Source: Poecilobothrus nobilitatus
Taxonomy: Eukaryota > Arthropoda > Insecta > Diptera > Dolichopodidae
Assembly: GCA_947095535.1 (NCBI GenBank)
Contig: OX352772.1
Span: 257,885,992-257,949,991, forward strand
DNA length: 64,000 nucleotides
Direction of reading: 5' to 3'
The stretch's first letter is position 1. Each line of letters starts with the position of its first letter. The translations under genes and the position numbers were made by a program. The notes beneath the pieces are model-generated. The model did not search any database, had not been told where the DNA came from, and was given only the letters and a program-made list of their open reading frames with translations. Below, piece after piece: positions 11,554 to 22,703 of this stretch.

Positions 11554-12094
11554 TTAACTAATACTAATGAATTTTTCTACAACAAAAAATTCTATTTGGA
11601 AAAGTAGGTGCAATCTATTTTTCTTAGTTTCACATCCACTGTGTATCGGGCAAACATATACGAAAAAAATCAGCTTCTTCACTACAGGATCGAACGCTAT
11701 TACACGAAAAGTACTCGTATAATGCCAAAATGTATAGATTTTTTACATATAATTTATATCAAAGCAAAATAACTTCTAATAATTTAATATAATTTTGTTT
11801 TATTAAATAACAATAATAAACAATGAATTAATCGTAAAAAATATATGAACATTCATTCATAAATCCATACATATGTATGTATGTAAATACAAAACTTTTT
11901 TTTCATTCAAAAATATTAGAATTAAAAAATAATAAAAACTGTAAACAAATACAAAACAAACATAACATTAATATTGAATATTTGAATGTGCTAGCAAAAA
12001 TTTTATAGTTTGAATTTTGCGTCATCAAAAAGAGAATGCATAGATGCATAGATATATATATACATTTTTAGAGATATAAAAATAACCAAAAAAT
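11554..12094. other. spacer inside the D2/D3 inverted pair
   Basis: AT-rich. No coding or RNA gene seen. Confidence 0.5.
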
Positions 12095-12575
12095 TTATAA
12101 GTTAAGTATGTAATTTTTTCAATATATGTATCAAAAAATTTTATAAAATCTTTAAGGTTTTACACAAAGTATAAATGAAAGAAAAAACTTTCATTTGCCA
12201 GCGAATGAGTTTCAACATGATATATATACATGCCATCATTAACATTCTTATTTTTTTAACTTCAAAATGAACTGCGGTGGATAAAACTTTAGTTGGAGTT
12301 GTCTGAGTAGTCCAACACCACAAATTACCTACTGAAGAGTCCAGTAGTGTTTGGATGGACGAATCACTCCAAAATTAACTTCATTTTGAAGTTAAAAAAA
12401 TAAAAATGTTAATGATGGCATGTCATGTTGAAACGCATTCGCTCGTAAATGAAAGTTTTTTCTTTTATTTATACTTTGTGTAAAACCTTACAGGTGTTTT
12501 AAAATGTTTTGGTATATTCAAAAAATTACATACTTAACTTATAAAAGTGGATTTTACGGTTTTCAAAATTTTTCA
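12095..12575. repeat. fold-back repeat (M unit plus inverted partial copy)
   Basis: Right part 12273-12575 matches units at 22345-22664 and 24387-24700, all starting near GCGGTGGATAAAA. The left part (about 12095-12265) is the reverse complement of the second half of that unit (shared words: TTAAGTATGTAATTTTTT, ACTTTCATTT, GCCATCATTAACATTC). The result is a hairpin with arms of about 150-170 bp around a ~105-bp loop. Confidence 0.8.
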
Positions 12576-12587
12576 ACAATTATAAAA

Positions 12588-14245
12588 AACGAGGAAGGAT
12601 ACAGTTGCCTTTGTCAACTCTTAGATACCCGTACGAACCGTTAGTATGTTCACAGCCTGTCACTCTGCTCACAATATTATTTTTTAAATATTTTAGTATT
12701 TTAAAATAATTTGGGTGAATTTTATAATTTCTAGAGCTGTACATATATTCAAACTATATGTTTATATGTACATTCTTCAAAAGCAGATTCTAACCTTTCA
12801 CATAACGATTATCAATCCAAAACTTTTTCAAATATTCCATAGTACCATTTAATACTAAGCGGTAAATGTATATTAAATTTAGTTAGTACAAAATAGTAAA
12901 TATAATTTTAAATATTATATTATATTATATTTAAATATTCCATTGACAAAATAATTTCTTATAAGTACAATAAAATACATATATGTATGTAAATACGGCG
13001 CTATATAATATACATCTATACTCTTATCATTCATTCACTAGTGACATATACGATATGTAAATAAACATGATATTATATAAGTATGTATATATATTAATAT
13101 CATATAAATAAAAATTCTTCAAGCAACAGTTATGTTGTTTATTTATTTACATTTTTATGTACTACGCATTATATCCTCAACAATTTCAAATTATCGAGTA
13201 AAACAAAATGCAAAAAATTCTCTAAAGAAATTTGTTAGAAAATTTGAAAAAATCAAGTAACACTTTCATCAATTATAAAGTTACCGTATATTATTAAAAA
13301 AAGTTGTTAACAGAAATAAAAGTATAATGTTGGAGCATTAATTTTTGTGTATTACTTCAAAAAAATTTTAATAGGTGTTCAAGTTACAGGTATTTAAAAA
13401 TAGGAAACTTTCAGTTTTTGACCCCTTACAGCTCCTGAACGGGGGGTGATACAAAAAAAATTTCTGAAATGACTCATACTTATTTTCAAAGATCTAACTT
13501 CTGTCAAAATTTGAAGTTTCTAACTTAAACCGTTTAGAAGATAGAAGGGTTGAAGGATTTTGCAAAATTTGAGTTTCACATAACGGTAAATTAAGACACC
13601 GTATGCCACAAATATATATTTATTTTATATATACTTTTAAAGCTAATAAAAGTAGTAATCGTTTGGCGTTTTCAAAACGAAGATATGCGTTATACAACTT
13701 GTGCTATAACAATTTAAATATAGAGCTTTTTAGAACCTTTGGGGAGCTGTAGCTCCGTAATGGGTGGGGGTACAAAAAAAGTTATTAAAAATAAAATTAA
13801 TATTTTTGTGAGATCTATCAGTAGTTAAAATTTTATAGCTCTATTCCAAAAAAAATGTGGAGATCTAAAAGTTAGGTGTTTGAGAGCTACCCTAAGGCTT
13901 GGTCCAAACTCAACCAAAAAAAATAGGGAACCTACAAATTACTCCCAAAATATTTTGTGTAAATTTCAAGATTCTAGCTTTCTTAGTTTTTGAGTTAGCG
14001 TGCTGACGGACGGACGGACGGACGGACGGACATGGCTAAAAAGTCTTAGAATTTTTTTCTGATCCGATCCATACCTTTGAAGGTATATCTAGCTCTATCT
14101 TATCTTATTTCGAGGTGTTACAAACGGAGGAATAATTTTATTATACCCGATCCTATCAAAGGTATATCTAGCTCTATCTATCTTATTTCGAGGTGTTACA
14201 AACGGAGGAATAATTTTATTATACCCGATCCTATCGTACGGGTAT
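12588..14245 (+). mobile_element. DINE-like element D3
   Basis: Plus-orientation copy: starts ACGAGGAAGG, hairpin GTTG/CAAC, subterminal TACCCGTACGA; ends with (GACG)5 and the ATACCCG/CGGGTAT hairpin. Unlike its relatives, its 3' tail is duplicated: about 75 bp (from AAGGTATATCTAGCTC to CCCGATCCTATC) occur twice between 14080 and 14233. It lies in the A-run after an M unit; the same site without insertion is seen at 22650-22690. Confidence 0.8.
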
Positions 14246-14726
14246 AAAAAATTAATAATTTTTATTTTATTATTTCATATTTTTTCATTTTTATAATTAA
14301 AAATTTTTTGTATTAAATGGTCACCAAACCATTTTGAACCATTTTTTTCTAGTTTTTTATTCTATTTTTACCATTCTACATAGATTTAATTATAATAAAT
14401 GTAAAATAAATAAAAAATAAAATATTTAATATAATTTAAATTATATACAACAATAATTCTGCTTTTTTTATTTACTACACTATTTACAAACAAAACTAAA
14501 ACAATTCTATTTATTTATTTTTTCTGTTTTAAGTGTTACATATTTTATTTTCTTATATAGGCAGGTATATAATGTTTTCTTGTGTTATATATTTTTCGTT
14601 TTGATAAACACTTCATATTTCTAAATAATTAATATTATTTTTTAATTAATAATTTCTAAATAATTAATTAAGTAAAAAAAAATATTTAAATTAGTTGATA
14701 GCAAAAGAGTTTAAACCTTTATTATA
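14246..14726. other. AT-rich tail repeat (F) and spacer
   Basis: 14275-14370 (TTTCATATTTTTTCATTT, then GGTCACCAAACC) matches the sequences flanking D4 and, in part, 45443-45490. The remainder is AT-rich without genes. Confidence 0.6.
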
Positions 14727-14822
14727 ATTTTTTTTTTCCTAAGGGAGGTGGTAATCTTCCAAAGACACCAAGAATTTCCCCTTGGTAGTGTCAGATTCTT
14801 ACTGACTAAACCCACCTCCCCC
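14727..14822 (-). mobile_element. 3' tail of a truncated non-LTR retrotransposon or SINE
   Basis: A T-run (poly-A of a minus-strand element) is followed by about 85 bp containing GATTCTTACTGACTAAACCC. The same arrangement, with ATTCTTACCGACTAAACC, closes the jockey-like element at 17521-17640. It is therefore a short 3' fragment of a related element. Confidence 0.5.
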
Positions 14823-14825
14823 TTT

Positions 14826-15497
14826 GATCAATATAATGAGATGAAACCTTTACCTAGGAAGCTAGGTATTTGAAATTTGGTGAAAGATACAAAATTGTAT
14901 GCTAACAATTTCAAATAAAGGGGTAGAGCAACAGGTTCAGATAGCTTGCACATCTTGGAAGTTAATGAAGTTAGGCGTTTGAAATTTTACAAAAGATGAT
15001 CAAGTTTTAAGGCAGCAATTTCTGTAAAATTTGGTTGTGCTGGTGAAATAGGTTCGGGTAGCTGCCCTACAACTTATTTTTTTAAATAAAAAAAACTCAA
15101 TATTTATTGAGACTAGATATAGTGAAAAGATGTAGAGTTGTATACTAATAACTTCCGTAAAATTTGGTTGTGTTAAAGCAGCATGTTCAGGTTGCTCGCA
15201 TATCTTTGAAATTAATGAGGCGAGGCATCTAAAATCTTACACAAGATGATGAAGTTTTAGAGCAATAACTTCTGTAAAATTTGATTGTGCTGGTGCAACA
15301 GGTCCAATTAGCTGTGACTCAACTCGAATATTTACATAAATATATCTCGGTACTTAACGTCTGTACTACTAACGTCTGTAAACTGCTGTAATTTTGTAAG
15401 AGATGATCAAGTTTTTTTGGGAACAGTATATATTACGTTCGTACGGGTATCCTAGAGTTGACACAATCTACTCTACTGCACTCTTCCTCGTTTTTAT
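14826..15497 (-). mobile_element. diverged DINE-like element, partial
   Basis: Ends at 15497 with the family end motif (CGTACGGGTATC, AGAGTTGACA, CACTCTTCCTCG). The body holds degenerate tandem units of about 240 bp (words such as CTTCTGTAAAATTTG, TTGTGCTGGTG, GATGATCAAGTTTTA) that also occur at 17230-17520. The other end is replaced by the retrotransposon tail at 14727-14822. Confidence 0.55.
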
Positions 15498-15638
15498 ACA
15501 AAATTTCATCATTACTTGTTTATCATTTTAGTCCGATTTTTAATTAAAATGTCAATAGCAAAGTCAAAGTATAAAGGATTAATAGGAAAGGACTTTTAGT
15601 ACAATACAAGATACAACAGAGAACTGCATACAGACAAC

Positions 15639-15890
15639 GAGTGAACGAAATGTATACATATTATAAAACACATATGCATTTTTTTAACTGAATACCTTAA
15701 AATACACATAAGAAGAAAAGAGACGACTATATCTACTTTCCCATCTATTTGTAATATACATAGACATATTAATTAATAGATGGGAAAGAAGATATTGTCT
15801 TTTCTTTTCTTGTTATGTGTTTTCCTATCTTAAGGTATTCAGTCAAAAAATACATATTCATTTTATAATATATATACATTTGGATCACTC
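15639..15890. repeat. 252-bp fold-back element
   Basis: Arms of about 110 bp in inverted orientation, sharing ATTATAAAA, CTGAATACCTTAA, AAGAAAAGA and CTTTCCCATCTATT, around a ~25-bp AT-rich centre. It resembles a MITE; no clear target duplication. Confidence 0.7.
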
Positions 15891-16120
15891 AATTGTTTAT
15901 ATTTTTGGAAATAATAAAAAGCAGTTTTTCATGTTTCTACTTAATAATTAAATTATTTTGCTTTTAAAATAAAAATATAATTATCACATTAATGAGCCTA
16001 AGAGTTAGAAAACTCTTATTGAATGATAAAGAATTTATAAAATCTTTTGTTTTAACTAATGGATTTAAAATTATAACACAAATATTGGTGAGAGTTATTA
16101 AAAGAAGTAATGAATTGAAA
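15891..16120. other. AT-rich spacer
   Basis: Nothing recognised. Confidence 0.4.
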
Positions 16121-16410
16121 TCTATATAGTATTAAAAGCGAATATTTGTCTATCTATTTCTGATTTATGGGCTCCAAAAATGCTGAGCCGATCATCATGA
16201 AAATTTGAATAGAAAGATTAATGGTTTAGGGGGTAGTGTTTCTGGGCTAATAATTTTTTTCTAGAGGGGCGCTAAATTGGGGCTGTGGTGCAAATATTTA
16301 TACTTTTTGCTCTACAATAAAAATTATTTGACCGATTGTCTTCAAATTTTGTATTAGTGTTGCTCTTTGACAGTGCAGTTGACTTTATTAACAGACAGGG
16401 TATTAGCTAG
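16121..16410 (+). mobile_element. short non-autonomous Helitron candidate
   Basis: Starts TCTATATAGTATTAAAAGCG after an A and ends GGTATTAGCTAG before a T. That is the A|TC...CTAG|T arrangement of canonical Helitrons, without target duplication. Internal text (CCGATCATCATGAAAATTTG, GGGGCGCTAAATTGGGGCTG) resembles widespread insect Helitron tails as I remember them. The 3' hairpin that should precede CTAG is weak, so the call is moderate. Confidence 0.45.
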
Positions 16411-16757
16411 TATTATATAAAAATAAAATTTAATGAACGGCGAAATATTATTATTATTACTACTATAAATCTTTCACTAGATTTATTTTCCAAATTTAAA
16501 AAAAATCTATTATGAGAAAAAATTACTTTATTTTATAAAATTTTATTTTTTATGATTAGAACTTATTTCGAAGAGACGTATTACATATACATATCAATAC
16601 GTATCATCATTTCAATACATATTGATGAATGATAAAATGATTTATTACAAATTTTTTCATTTTTTTCTTTTATTTCTATTTGCTACAACCGAACGACCGA
16701 ACATAGACCAAAGTATACATATATATAGTATGTACATTTAGCTTTATATATTTTTAT
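16411..16757. other. AT-rich spacer
   Basis: No gene or repeat recognised. Confidence 0.4.
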
Positions 16758-17688
16758 ACCCGTATCAACACATATTCAAGCGTATACTAAATTTGCTATT
16801 ATGTTTGTAGCACTAGATATAGGCTCAAAGGTATGGATCGATTTAGAATCGAATTTTGAGTCGATTAAGCTATGTACATTTGTCCGTCCCTCCGCCCATC
16901 TGCGCGATAACTGTAAAAATAAAGGAGCTAGGAGACTGAAATTTTTTTAATTCACTTTTGTAAAATTGTTGTTTCGCTATTGAAATCCAGCATTTTCGGC
17001 TGCGGGTTTGAGTAGCTGCTGTAAAATTTCTTTCTTTCTTTATAACTCAGTTGTATGCCCCTGGAAAGTTCAATAAAATAAATAAAATAAATAAAATAAA
17101 TAACTCAGTGTCTATTCAAGCTAGTAATCTGTATAATGAAGAGATGTTGAGTTACATGCCAACAAATTTTGTAAAATTCAGTTGGTCTAGAACAGCCGAT
17201 TCAGTCTTCTTGCACCTCTTGGAATTTAATTTGCTAGGCATCTGAAATCTTATAAATGATGATCAAGTTTTAAGGCAATAACTGCTGTAAAATATGGTTA
17301 TGCTAGTGCATAACGTTCGGATAGCTGTCATACAACTTCTCTTTTTAAAGGAAAATAACTCAGTGTCTATTGAAGCTAGTAATCTGAAATTTAGTAAAGA
17401 GATGTTGAGTTACATGCCAACAACTTTTGTAAAATTTGGTTTGCCTAGAACCAGCCGGTTCAGTCTTCTAGCACATCTTGAACGTTAATGAAACTAGATG
17501 TCTGAAATCTTACAAAAGATTTTTTTTTTTTTTTACGTGGATTGGTGTTGAATCTTTGAAAGATACAGACCGCCCCGTAGCAGAAGTGTATGCGGAATTC
17601 TTACCGACTAAACCACACCCTTCCCTTATTAAAACTAGTCAAACTGACTAACCATTAATTTTTTGCTATCTCGTTTTGAATATAGATT

Positions 17689-18042
17689 TTATGTACTTTC
17701 CCAAAGGAAATCTGTACTTCGTACTATATTTAAAGGTCTTTTTCTTTTAAGCCTTCCTATAATAATTTTATTATTTATTAGTTGAGCAGCTTCAAGATTT
17801 ATATGCTCTTCTAAACGAGTTTTATGCTTTATGGCATATCTACTTATTTCATCTATAACTTTGGGAATTTGTAAATCTCTGTGAATGTCACTATTACGTA
17901 CATACCAGGGAGCACTTACTATGTTACCTAAGACTTTATTCTGAAAAGGTTGTATTTTTTCAATATGCGGTTTCTTGGCACAACCCCAAAGTTGAATGCC
18001 ATATAACCATATAGGTTTAATTACTTGGTTGTAATGTAACAC
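17689..18042 (-). pseudogene. jockey-like ORF2, C-terminal part
   Basis: C-terminal region after the RT, with YNQVIKPIWLYGIQLWGCAKK, FQNKVLGNIVSAPWYVRN and DLQIPKV. These are standard words of the jockey-clade C-terminus. It is separated by a frame break from the RT piece at 18114. The 3' untranslated part and poly-A follow at 17521-17688. Confidence 0.8.
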
Positions 18043-18113
18043 TTTATTATATATTGGTGGTTTAGATTTTCGCCCTAGGAGCCAGTAATTTTCTCTATAT
18101 TTATTTTCAAGTT

Positions 18114-19317
18114 CTAGTTTTTCTTTTTAACGTGTTCATTCCACCTTAGCCTGACATCCAGTGTCATTCCTAGGTATTTTGCAGAATTTTGATTTGATAC
18201 AAATACACCGTTTAAATTTATTTTAGGTGGATTCTTTATATTTCTATAAGAAAAATTAACATGCACAGATTTAGATTCATTTAGTTTTATTTTCCATTTG
18301 ATAGTCCAGCAACATATTTTTTCACTTGCTTTTTGTAATTTTTTTTGTAGCTTCGTCAATATTCGATCCTACTGCCAATATGGCAGTTCTGGTCTACTTC
18401 TGGTAGATCACTTCTATAAAGCAAGTACAATATAGGACCTAGAATACTGCCTTGAGGCACACCTGCTTTTATTTCTCTTAGTGTATAGTACTCTTCATCT
18501 TGTTTAATTCTAAATAATATTTCAGACAAGTACGATTCGAGTATCTCTACATATTGTAACGGTATCAATCTTCTTAATTTAAACATTAAACCTTCGTGCC
18601 AAACTTTGTCAAACGCTTGTGCTACGTCTAGAAATATTATGGAGCATATTTGTTTTTCTTCGAATGCTTTTTCTATAACATTTGTTATTCTATAAACTTG
18701 GTCAATTGTTGCATGCTTGGATCTAAAACCAAATTGATGGTTAGGAATTAAATTTTTATTTTTTATAATTGGCTTCAGCCTTTTTAACAACAGTTTTTCA
18801 TAAAGTTTTGATATAATGGGTAGCAGAGATATTGGCCTATAAGATTTGCCTCATTTAATGGCTTCCCTGGTTTTGCTATCATAATAACTACTGCCACTTT
18901 CCCAGCGCTCGGAACGTACTTCAATTTTACTGCCGCATTAATGACTTTTCTCAAAAATCTTAAGGTTTTTTGTGGAAGCTCTTTTATAATCTGAGCTGTA
19001 ATAAAATCAAAACTAGGGGTTTTTTACAACTTTAGAGTTTTTATTATTTCACTAATTTCTTCTTGTGTAAATGGATTAATAGTGTTTTCTTCTATTATAA
19101 CATCGTCTAATAAATAAAGATCAGAATTTATATCATTTGGTTTGAATATATTTTCTAAATGATCTGCAAATAATTCGACTTTATCTTTATTATCCTTTGC
19201 CCAAGTTCCGTTTGGTTTCATAAGCGGCGGGGCGTGCTTAATCGGCTTTTTTACACTTTTCGTTGCTTTCCCCAACGAGTAATTTGATTCTTTTGTTGCC
19301 GATAATATAATTTTCAT
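18114..19317 (-). pseudogene. jockey-like ORF2, reverse transcriptase part (motif C lost)
   Basis: Reverse transcriptase pieces at 19024-19317, 18356-18790 and 18114-18359. Visible motifs: HQFGFRSKHATIDQ, IIFLDVAQAFDKVWHEGL (motif A Asp), and AGVPQGSILGPILYLLYRSDLP (motif B). The next landmark should be a (Y/F)ADD box, which supplies two catalytic Asp residues. Instead the sequence goes from DLPEVDQNCHIGS into a stop and then to TKLQKKLQKASEK, which normally follows the box. A deletion of some tens of bases has removed motif C. Thumb-region text (SAKYLGMTLDVRLRWNEHV) is preserved. Frames also differ between pieces. Confidence 0.85.
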
Positions 19318-19360
19318 ATGCTACTGATTTTAGAATCTTGATTTTTCTTTTAAGAGATTG

Positions 19361-20347
19361 TCATAATCTGTTCAAAATCTTCTTATCATCAGGGTGACGA
19401 GATTGTTGCCATCTACGTCTAGCCCTTCTTTTTCGTTTTATTAAATCAGTTATCTCTCTGGGATAAATATTTGCTGCTGACCTATATTCAATTATTTTTG
19501 TGTTATTCCAAGCAGCTTTTTGAATTATATTAATAAAGCTTTCAAGTTCCAGATCTAATTGTTCTTTTGATTGTAAATTTATTTCTAAATTAATGTTGTT
19601 TACGATTTCATATTTAAAGCTTAACCAATCTGTTGTATTATTTGTCAGTGTGGGCTTATTTAGTTTTCTAGTTATTTTTTCATTCAAATCTAGTATAACA
19701 GCAGAGTGATCAGAATCTAGATCATGGTTATCTTCTAGATTTATATAGTTGCCTGAAATTCTTTTGTTTATGAAGAAGTCAATTAGATCTGGAACGTTGT
19801 TGGTGTCTGTGGGCCAATAAGTTGGTTTGCCAGTCGAATGATGGCAACAACCTAACTCTTGAATAGCTTTATTTAGCTCTCTACCTCTAGTTGAGGTTGT
19901 TCTAGAACCCCAATCAGTATGTTTGGCATTATAATCACCTCCTAGCAAAAATTTATGTCCGTGGACATTTAGGAGTTCTTTAAAAATAGTTTTCTTTATA
20001 TTGAATCTTGGTGGACAATATACTGCACCAATATTAAGGTCTTGTTTAGTAGATAAAATTTTGATCATAGAAAGCTGTATTTCATCAGACTCAATTTTAA
20101 ATTCTTCATTATGTTTTATAGTGCCTTTTATTAGAATTTCACTACCTCCTCTCGCCTGATTACTAGGATGAACTGCCTTATAGCATTCATAACCTAGTAT
20201 CTTAAAGTTTGAGTTTATTGTCAAATGAGTCTCTGATATCAGACATATTTCAATATTTCTAGACCTTAAGAAAATTTCTAGTTCATGTTTTTTATTTAGG
20301 ACACCTTTCGAATTCCAAGTTGCAATACGTATTTTATCTAGATACAT
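19361..20347 (-). pseudogene. jockey-like ORF2, endonuclease part
   Basis: Apurinic/apyrimidinic-type endonuclease that nicks the target DNA. The 328-residue segment opens with IRIATWNSKGVLNKKHELE, then CLISETHLT (catalytic Glu), GAVYCPP, LLGGDYNAKHTDWGSR (Asp and Asn of the active site), and ends with DSDHSAV (Asp-His pair). All motifs of the fold are intact. The C-terminal linker (RKRRARRRWQ) leads to the RT. Reading breaks near 19361, before the RT segment. Confidence 0.85.
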
Positions 20348-20488
20348 TTTTTACAATTCTTTTAGGGGTTTCATGAGATACATTAATGTATTTCTTTTCT
20401 ATTTTATTTAATCTTATGGAGATTTCATCAATGTTTAGCAATAAGTTTTGCATCATGTGCATCACATCGTTGTCATTACTTTTAGGCT

Positions 20489-21766
20489 TCATAACCTTAG
20501 ATTGTTTCTCTGTAAGAATATTTTCTTGTGTGCCTCATTGCAGTTTACACATATGGCTTGGAAATGTTCTTTTTTACTACATTCTATTGTCATATGATTT
20601 CCAGCACATTCTACACATTTAGCCTGTCTTTGGCAGAATTTTTGTGTATGCCCAAAAGTTTGGCATCTTTTGCATTGAGGAATGGACATACTACTTCTGA
20701 GAGTCTCAATTTTCACTCTCATGTGCTGTAAATATTCTATTTTGTATATTTTATTTATTTCCTCCGAATGGTCAAAAGATAGCATAAACAGTGGAAGCTT
20801 TGTTACAATCTTTATATTTTTATCTTTAGTTTTTTTAATTTTATTTGACACATCTAGACATTTAAAACCTCTATTAAGAAGTTCTTTTTTATTATCTTCT
20901 GGCTCACATGATGGGTGAGATTTCTTACCAACTTCGCTTTATTTATAGATTTTGTTAAAACTCTACAATCTTTTTCGTTGTCAACATTAATTTTTAGTTG
21001 ATCATTATTCATCATGTTGACTTTAACATTTATATTTTCTTCTTTTATTATTTTTATAATATGAGAATAGTTTTTTATATTACTCAAAATTACCGGAGGA
21101 GGTTTATATTTTTTAGTGACCTTATTGTTTTCTTTAAATTTTTCCTCTTGAGGTTTACTTTGTGGTTCCAAAGATTGTGTTAACATCTGGAGACTTATCC
21201 GCTTTTCATTTCTTCGGATTTCTTTTCGTATTCAGAATCCAATCAGTTTCTCTGATTAGTTCTTCTTCATCCGTTTCGTATGTCCCAACTTTAGTATCAG
21301 TGGATACATTTGGCACACTATTTTTTTCCTTTTTTAATTTTAAATTTTCTGCCTTAAGTTGAGAGATTTCTCTTTGTAAATCTTTACACAAGATTTCCAA
21401 CTCAATTATTCTGATGTTGACTTCAATATTACTGTCTTGCAGTAACGAACTTTGATTTTTATTATTACCCTCGTGGGTTTTCTTTATATTGCCTTCATGG
21501 AACATTATTTTTTCTTTATTACGCTCTTCGGTTTTCTTATTTTCGTCACCTTTTTTAGGTGGACTTGTTTGAATCTTCGAGCCCTTCACAAAAGGGTTTA
21601 TTAATTTATCATAATTATACATGTTATTAATATTATTATTATTATTATAAACCACTGGAGACTCATCTGAACGTATTAAACATTCAGCCAAGCCCTCGCC
21701 GGCAGCCGTGATCTCTGCCGACACTTTGGTAGATATCCCTACCGAATTTTTACTATTATAAGACAT
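20489..21766 (-). pseudogene. jockey-like ORF1 (nucleic-acid-binding protein)
   Basis: ORF1 protein that would bind the element RNA. The N-terminal segment (21206-21766) begins MSYNSKNSVG, has an Asn-rich stretch and a heptad-rich coiled-coil candidate (about residues 115-150, IRIIELEILCKDLQREI). The middle segment (20854-21186) contains the RRM-like region (PPPVILSNIKNYSHIIKIIK). The last (20489-20851) has a pre-knuckle domain and zinc knuckles: CKRCQTFGHTQKFC (CX2CX4HX4C), CVECAGNHMTIEC, then an incomplete CVNCNEAH. The segments are in different frames, so at least two frameshifts disrupt it. The order RRM, PRE_C2HC, knuckles is typical of jockey-clade ORF1. Confidence 0.8.
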
Positions 21767-21995
21767 TATATTATTTTTTATTTTAATATGCTTTTTATAC
21801 CTACAGCCAGGGTTTCTTACTGCCGCCCCTCTGGGATCACTGGTGCAATAAATTCGGGTAGCTTCTTTTTTTTAAATGAAAAAAACCAAATGTCTATTGA
21901 AACTATATAAGTTTTATGGAAACAGCATATATTACGTTCATACGGATATCCCAGAGTTGACACAGTCTACTATTCTGCACTCATCTTAGTTTTTA

Positions 21996-22344
21996 TTATA
22001 GAATAAATATACTGTATACATTATAGCTATGTATATTTTATTTTTCTATAATAGAACGCAGATAACACAACACTTTAAAGTTAACGCATTTAATCGATAT
22101 AGAAAAATTTCATACAAAATGGTGACGAAGAATTTATACAAATTTATAGAAAAAGGAGGAAAGTAAAGGCTCATAAATTCGCCAAAAAATTATTTAATTA
22201 GAAAAAAACATTAAATAAGCTAATGAAAATGAAGTTGACTGACCAGAATAAGCAAACAGTATTCAAAGTTCAAGAACATAGCGAAAAGTATTTTCAAGAA
22301 GTTACAAGACATTTAGATGGTGTACGTAGTGATATATTGCGATG
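21996..22344. other. spacer with a 40-residue open frame
   Basis: AT-rich. A small plus-strand frame at 22223-22345 starts MKMKLTDQNKQTVFKVQEH and ends VRSDILR. Its composition looks protein-like, but I do not recognise it and it ends at the M-unit boundary. It could be a remnant of an unknown element. Confidence 0.3.
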
Positions 22345-22664
22345 AACTGGTTAAAAATTTTGTTGGAGTTGTCTAGGTAGGCCAACACTACAAGTTACCT
22401 ACTGAGGAGTCGAGTAGTGTTTGGATGGACGAAATGCTTCAAAATTAACTTCATTTTGAAGTTAAAAAAATAAGAATGTTAATGATGGCATGTATATCAT
22501 GTTGAAATGGATTCGCTCTTAATTGAAACTTTTTTCTTTCATTTATATTTTGTGTAAAATCTTAAAGGTGTTATAAAATTTTTTGGTATATTCAAAAAAT
22601 TATATACTTCATTTATAAAAGCCGGTTTTACGGTTTTCAAAAAACAATTATCAAAAAAATAATT
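22345..22664 (+). repeat. M unit, second copy
   Basis: ~300-bp dispersed repeat; matches 12273-12575 from GTTGGAGTTGTCT through CCAGTAGTGTTTGGATGG-like and TTAATGATGGCATG words to the ACAATTAT end. Only the direct half is present, so no fold-back here. Confidence 0.7.
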
Positions 22665-22703
22665 AATAATTTTAAATTCAATATTTCATATTTTTCCATT
22701 TTT

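Larger units (their letters stand above)
17521..21838 (-). mobile_element. jockey-like non-LTR retrotransposon, dead
   Basis: Minus-strand element of about 4.3 kb, ending in a poly-A (T-run at 17521-17534). It carries ORF1 with zinc knuckles, an apurinic-type endonuclease and a reverse transcriptase, in that order, with no RNase H. This is the jockey-clade layout. All ORFs are broken. Confidence 0.85.
16758..21995 (-). mobile_element. diverged DINE-like element split by a retrotransposon
   Basis: The outer pieces belong together. The left piece (16758-17520) starts ATACCCGTATCAACAC, has AGGTATGGATCG and a degenerate GTCC region, then ~240-bp tandem units. The right piece (about 21838-21995) resumes inside a unit (CTGGTGCAATAAATTCGGGT) and ends CATACGGATATC...CTCATCTTAG, the family end. 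The jockey-like element at 17521-21838 lies between. About 45 bp of the unit seem lost at the junction, so no target duplication is visible. Confidence 0.6.

Noticed and set aside
16121..16410. LTR or gypsy remnant
   Set aside because: No TG...CA ends or primer site; Helitron-like ends explain it better.
20386..21362. Plus-strand frames across the jockey-like ORF1
   Set aside because: Antisense shadows of the zinc-knuckle ORF.
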